Assembly: GCA_002733465.1 (NCBI GenBank)
Contig: NVVT01000029.1
Span: 1-7,174 of the forward strand
Length of the DNA stretch: 7,174 nucleotides
From: Kangiella sp.
GTDB taxonomy: Bacteria; Pseudomonadota; Gammaproteobacteria; Enterobacterales; Kangiellaceae
Direction: 5' to 3'
Made by a program: the position numbers and the translations under genes
Notes under the pieces: model-generated
What the model was told of the DNA's origin: nothing
Databases searched by the model: none
What the model saw: only the letters and a program-made list of their open reading frames with translations
In this document: positions 4,877 through 7,174 of the stretch, one piece after another
Numbering within the stretch: the first letter of the stretch is position 1
Layout of the letters: each line of letters starts with the position of its first letter

Positions 4877-6325
4877 GTGGTTTCTAAACCGACTTTTAAG
4901 TCAAACTCTAATTCATATTCTTCCTTCTATCGGATTTTAGATCTACTCATTATTCTATTGTCTTTGCTATTGGCTTGTACTGTTTCTGACATAACTATTA
5001 CTCCAAAATACTATATTGCAGCTCTTGCATTGTCTGTTATTTATTCTAATCTTGCTGAATTACTAGAACTATATCGTCCATGGCGAGTGGGTCGGTTTTC
5101 GACGATGGTTATTGCGACTATGGGAGCGTTTTTAGTTTCCTTTTTAGTATTGATGTCTATTATGTTTGTGCTTAAATATGGTGAGTTGTTTTCTCGCATG
5201 GTTATTACGTTATGGTTTGTTTTCATCATGTCTTTTTGTTTTTTATGGCGATTGTTTATTCGCTTACACAATAAACATCGACGAAGCTTAGGTTATAACA
5301 TTAAACAAGTTGCTGTTATTGGCGCAACCTCTAGTGGCCAAGATTTATATAACGAAATAAGAGAAAATGAAGAGCTCGGATTTGAATTTGTTGGATTTTA
5401 TGATGACCGCTCTGCATCAAGAGTTTATGAAACTAATGGCATAGTTGTTAATGCTGATGTGAATGAAGCGATAGATTCAGCTAGAAAAGGTTTAATTGAT
5501 ATCTTATTTATCGCTTTACCGTTAAAAGCGGATAAACGTATTACTAATATATTGTCTCAACTGGGTGATACAACCGTCGATGTACATTTTATCCCCGATT
5601 CATTTATCTCTAATTTAATGCATGCTCGGGTCTCTCATGTTGGAAACCTTGATACCATTAGTGTTTATGAGTCGCCTTATTTAGGGGCGAAAGAATGGTT
5701 AAAACGAACTCTAGATGTTGTGGTTGGAAGTATCATTTTATTATTAATTTCTCCGATTTTAATCATCATTTCTATTCTTATAAAAGCGACGTCTAAAGGT
5801 CCGGTTTTATTTAAGCAAACTCGTTATGGATTAGGCGGTCATAAAATTACCATTTGGAAATTCCGTTCGATGGGAGTGACTAAAAATAGTAACGGTGGTG
5901 ACAGTAGCGATAGTAGTGGCGGTTCTGACGCTACTGACCAGAAAGTGATACAAGCCACCAAAAATGATCCACGCATTACCCCTTTAGGTGCTTTTTTAAG
6001 ACGAACCTCTTTGGATGAGTTACCACAATTTTTTAATGTGGTTGGAGGCGGTATGTCAATTGTTGGACCGCGCCCCCATGCAGTCGCTCATAATGAAGAA
6101 TATAGACAGAAAATTAAGTTTTATATGCTACGTCATAAAGTAAAACCTGGGATCACCGGATGGGCGCAAATAAACGGCTGGAGGGGTGAAACAGATACCT
6201 TAGAAAAGATGGAAAAACGCATAGAATTCGACCTCATGTATATTAAGAACTGGACTATTTTATGGGATATAAAAATCATATTCTTAACCCTTTTTAAAGG
6301 ATTTATGAGTAAGAATGCGTATTAG
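4877..6325 (+). CDS. wcaJ: Undecaprenyl-phosphate glucose phosphotransferase (WcaJ/VpsL type)
   Basis: A 482-residue inner-membrane enzyme that transfers glucose 1-phosphate from UDP-glucose to undecaprenyl phosphate, the first step in building an exopolysaccharide repeat unit. Four N-terminal hydrophobic segments (about 19-37, 45-64, 74-99, 106-126) precede a Rossmann-like domain (about 144-240) and a fifth membrane segment (280-305). The transferase domain follows: GPVLFKQTRYG (308-318), WKFRSM (327-332), DPRITPLGAFLRRTSLDELP (364-383; catalytic D380/E381), GGMSIVGPRPH (391-401) and KPGITGWAQINGWRGET (423-439). The last 80 residues are very close to E. coli WcaJ as I recall it. Oddity: a Ser/Gly/Asp-rich stretch (about 337-354) enlarges the loop after KFRSM by roughly 16 residues. 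The start is GTG with AAGGAT 10 bp upstream. The next gene suggests a vpsL-like role. Confidence 0.94.
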   Translation: MVSKPTFKSNSNSYSSFYRILDLLIILLSLLLACTVSDITITPKYYIAALALSVIYSNLAELLELYRPWRVGRFSTMVIATMGAFLVSFLVLMSIMFVLKYGELFSRMVITLWFVFIMSFCFLWRLFIRLHNKHRRSLGYNIKQVAVIGATSSGQDLYNEIRENEELGFEFVGFYDDRSASRVYETNGIVVNADVNEAIDSARKGLIDILFIALPLKADKRITNILSQLGDTTVDVHFIPDSFISNLMHARVSHVGNLDTISVYESPYLGAKEWLKRTLDVVVGSIILLLISPILIIISILIKATSKGPVLFKQTRYGLGGHKITIWKFRSMGVTKNSNGGDSSDSSGGSDATDQKVIQATKNDPRITPLGAFLRRTSLDELPQFFNVVGGGMSIVGPRPHAVAHNEEYRQKIKFYMLRHKVKPGITGWAQINGWRGETDTLEKMEKRIEFDLMYIKNWTILWDIKIIFLTLFKGFMSKNAY

Positions 6326-6448
6326 AGAAACAAGCAAAAAGATAAAAAGTAAAAAACAAAAGACAAAAGACAAAAGATATTCACCACAGAGGACACAGAG
6401 GCTACGCTGCACAGAGGAAAGACTATTTTATATTAAAACCAGAAAACT

Positions 6449-6484
6449 TCCTCCCACTTTGCGAAGGGGGATTGAGGGGGATTT
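6449..6484. repeat. G-rich GGGGGATT interspersed repeat
   Basis: CCCACTT-TGCG-AAGGGGG (6453-6470) forms a hairpin with one A-G mismatch, followed by a second GAGGGGGATTT. This type of TCCCCC...GGGGGATT...GGGGGATT sequence is recalled as a dispersed intergenic repeat in many phyla. It is the most G-rich run in an AT-rich window. Confidence 0.6.
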
Positions 6485-6491
6485 AATTTAA

Positions 6492-6517
6492 GTCATTGCG
6501 AACCAAGTACCGCAATC
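6492..6517. repeat. GTCATTGCGAACCAAG interspersed repeat, copy 2
   Basis: Matches 2117-2142 in 24 of 26 positions, in the same orientation, keeping the ATTGC and GCAAT arms. The differences lie in the short stretch between AAGT and GCAATC. Confidence 0.7.
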
Positions 6518-6546
6518 TAGTTCACTTTATTATATGTCTTTGATTT

Positions 6547-6640
6547 CTCGGTGTTGCCTACATGGATGTAGGTACATAGGTTTGGTCTGGAACTGCAAAC
6601 CTTGCCCGAAGCCTCTGTGCCCTCTGTGGTAAATTTGTTT
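6547..6640 (+). repeat. Long interspersed repeat, copy C
   Basis: Shares CTCGGTGTTGCCTACATGG with copy B and the CGAAGCCTCTG segment with copy A. The first hairpin is perfect (CCTACA-TGGA-TGTAGG), as is AGGTTTG-N11-CAAACCT. After TTTGTTTTA the usual tail is replaced by a 9-bp tandem repeat, so the downstream half of the element is missing. Confidence 0.85.
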
Positions 6641-6680
6641 TAAATGTTTTAAATGTTTTAAATGTTTTAAATGTTTTGAT
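6637..6680 (+). repeat. 9-bp tandem repeat GTTTTAAAT, four copies
   Basis: Four exact GTTTTAAAT copies occupy 6637-6672, followed by a partial GTTTTGAT. The array starts where copy C would continue with its T-rich tail and ends about 34 bp before the start of the next gene. A weak TTGTTT (6635-6640) and TTAAAT (6658-6663), 17 bp apart, place part of the array in a possible promoter, so copy number could alter spacing. Confidence 0.85.
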
Positions 6681-6705
6681 TTTAGGGAATTTAAGGAAAA
6701 TAAAA

Positions 6706-7174
6706 ATGCAAAAAAGATTTTTAGTTAGCGCCTTGGTTGGCGCTTTAGTTGCTACATTTAGTTTTAACTCATTAGCAATTGACCCAGCTGGGCATATGAC
6801 AGAAGAGGGTATTTTAATTACACCGCTACTTGTTACTAGTTTTCAGTCAGATGATAATATTTTAAATCAACCAGGGAACGAAATTGAAAGTAGAGTTTTC
6901 ATTATTGCGCCGACGGTTAACTTTTTAAGCGAAGATGGAATTAATAGTTACGAATTGGAATTGGGGTTGAAGTCTGCGAAATATGACGATAGCCCTGATG
7001 ACGACTATTTAACCAACTATATGATGTTTGATAGTCACACTGAACCTAGCTCTCAATCGCGATGGGATTTTCATCTTTCCACTCGAAAAGATATTGAAGC
7101 TCGAGGTACGGGGGTTACAGAAAGTTTTGGCGATCTATTATCTGATCCTCTTGAGTTTTCGCTAAATAGATTTA
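6706..7174 (+). CDS. Secreted, probable outer-membrane beta-barrel protein of an exopolysaccharide locus (3' end beyond window)
   Basis: The first 156 codons of a gene that runs off the right edge without a stop. ATG 6706 has AAGGA (6693-6697) at good spacing. Residues 1-24 (MQKRFLVSALVGALVATFSF then NSLA) form a signal peptide with likely cleavage after SLA. The mature part, with alternating polar and hydrophobic segments (ILITPLLVTSFQSDDNIL, ESRVFIIAPTVNFL, SYELELGLKSAKYDDSPDDD, RWDFHLSTRKDIEARG), resembles the putative beta-barrel porin 2 / VpsM-EpsL group found in exopolysaccharide clusters. Position after a VpsL-type transferase supports this: Vibrio has vpsL-vpsM in that order. In that context it would sit in the outer membrane and assist polymer secretion, though its exact role is not established. 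It may have its own promoter, since 380 bp of repeats separates it from the transferase gene. Confidence 0.75.
   Translation, partial: MQKRFLVSALVGALVATFSFNSLAIDPAGHMTEEGILITPLLVTSFQSDDNILNQPGNEIESRVFIIAPTVNFLSEDGINSYELELGLKSAKYDDSPDDDYLTNYMMFDSHTEPSSQSRWDFHLSTRKDIEARGTGVTESFGDLLSDPLEFSLNRF

Larger units (their letters stand above)
6383..6630. mobile_element. MITE-like 248-bp block with 20-bp inverted ends
   Basis: CCACAGAGGACACAGAGGC (6384-6402) matches the reverse complement of 6611-6629 in 18 of 19 positions, and the next outer pair (A6383/T6630) also matches. The enclosed 248 bp has no gene and contains three other repeats (6449-6484, 6492-6517, and the start of copy C). A third CACAGAGG lies at 6410-6417. 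The block separates two genes of one presumed exopolysaccharide operon. No target duplication is visible, and the ends resemble the dispersed CACAGAGG repeats common in bacterial spacers, so insertion as a unit is unproven. Confidence 0.45.

Noticed and set aside
5041..5271. Minus-strand open frame of 76 codons
   Set aside because: It is the antisense of membrane segments of the transferase gene and has no family resemblance.
84..6640. Integron cassette array with attC sites (toxin-antitoxin genes between repeats)
   Set aside because: The repeats lack paired RYYYAAC/GTTRRRY core sites, do not follow each gene in the expected way, and the toxin-antitoxin genes have their own promoters with long non-coding flanks.

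Overview
The window is AT-rich DNA with gammaproteobacterial-style genes. The sugar transferase at 4877-6325 closely resembles enterobacterial WcaJ and Vibrio VpsL, and low GC plus the intergenic repeat families suggests a marine Alteromonadales-type bacterium (Colwellia/Thalassotalea/Pseudoalteromonas-like). That placement is inference; no rRNA or marker gene is present. All recognised genes are on the + strand.

Layout: (1) 1-345, non-coding, with one copy of a long interspersed repeat and a candidate promoter/operator. (2) 355-2006, a hipB-hipA type II toxin-antitoxin pair overlapping by 1 nt, with kinase motifs intact. (3) 2007-2751, a 745-bp non-coding mosaic of repeats (29-bp units, a GTCATTGCG-type element, a perfect 49-bp tandem duplication) ending in a perfect 19-bp palindrome. 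(4) 2752-4211, an abiEi-abiEii type IV toxin-antitoxin / abortive-infection pair with an ATGA overlap. (5) 4212-4876, another repeat-rich spacer, then a candidate extended -10 promoter with an overlapping palindrome and a long leader with a hairpin just before the ribosome binding site. (6) 4877-6325, a WcaJ/VpsL-type undecaprenyl-phosphate glucose phosphotransferase. (7) 6326-6705, a repeat-rich spacer containing a 248-bp MITE-like block and a 9-bp tandem repeat. (8) 6706 to the window end, the first 156 codons of a secreted protein, probably an outer-membrane beta-barrel of the VpsM/EpsL type.

Functionally the window joins two autoregulated toxin-antitoxin modules (a small defence/persistence island) to the first genes of an exopolysaccharide export locus. 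The order lipid-linked sugar transferase then beta-barrel protein matches vpsL-vpsM of Vibrio, so polysaccharide export (Wza-like) and chain-length (Wzc-like) genes are expected beyond the right edge.

The least ordinary part is the non-coding DNA. One modular repeat family, built from small hairpins and a T-rich tail, recurs before each of the four transcription units. Its pieces are shuffled, inverted and tandemly duplicated. Two blocks are bounded by inverted ACCACAGA-type ends, and inverted copies of a 44-48-bp module bracket the abiE pair.
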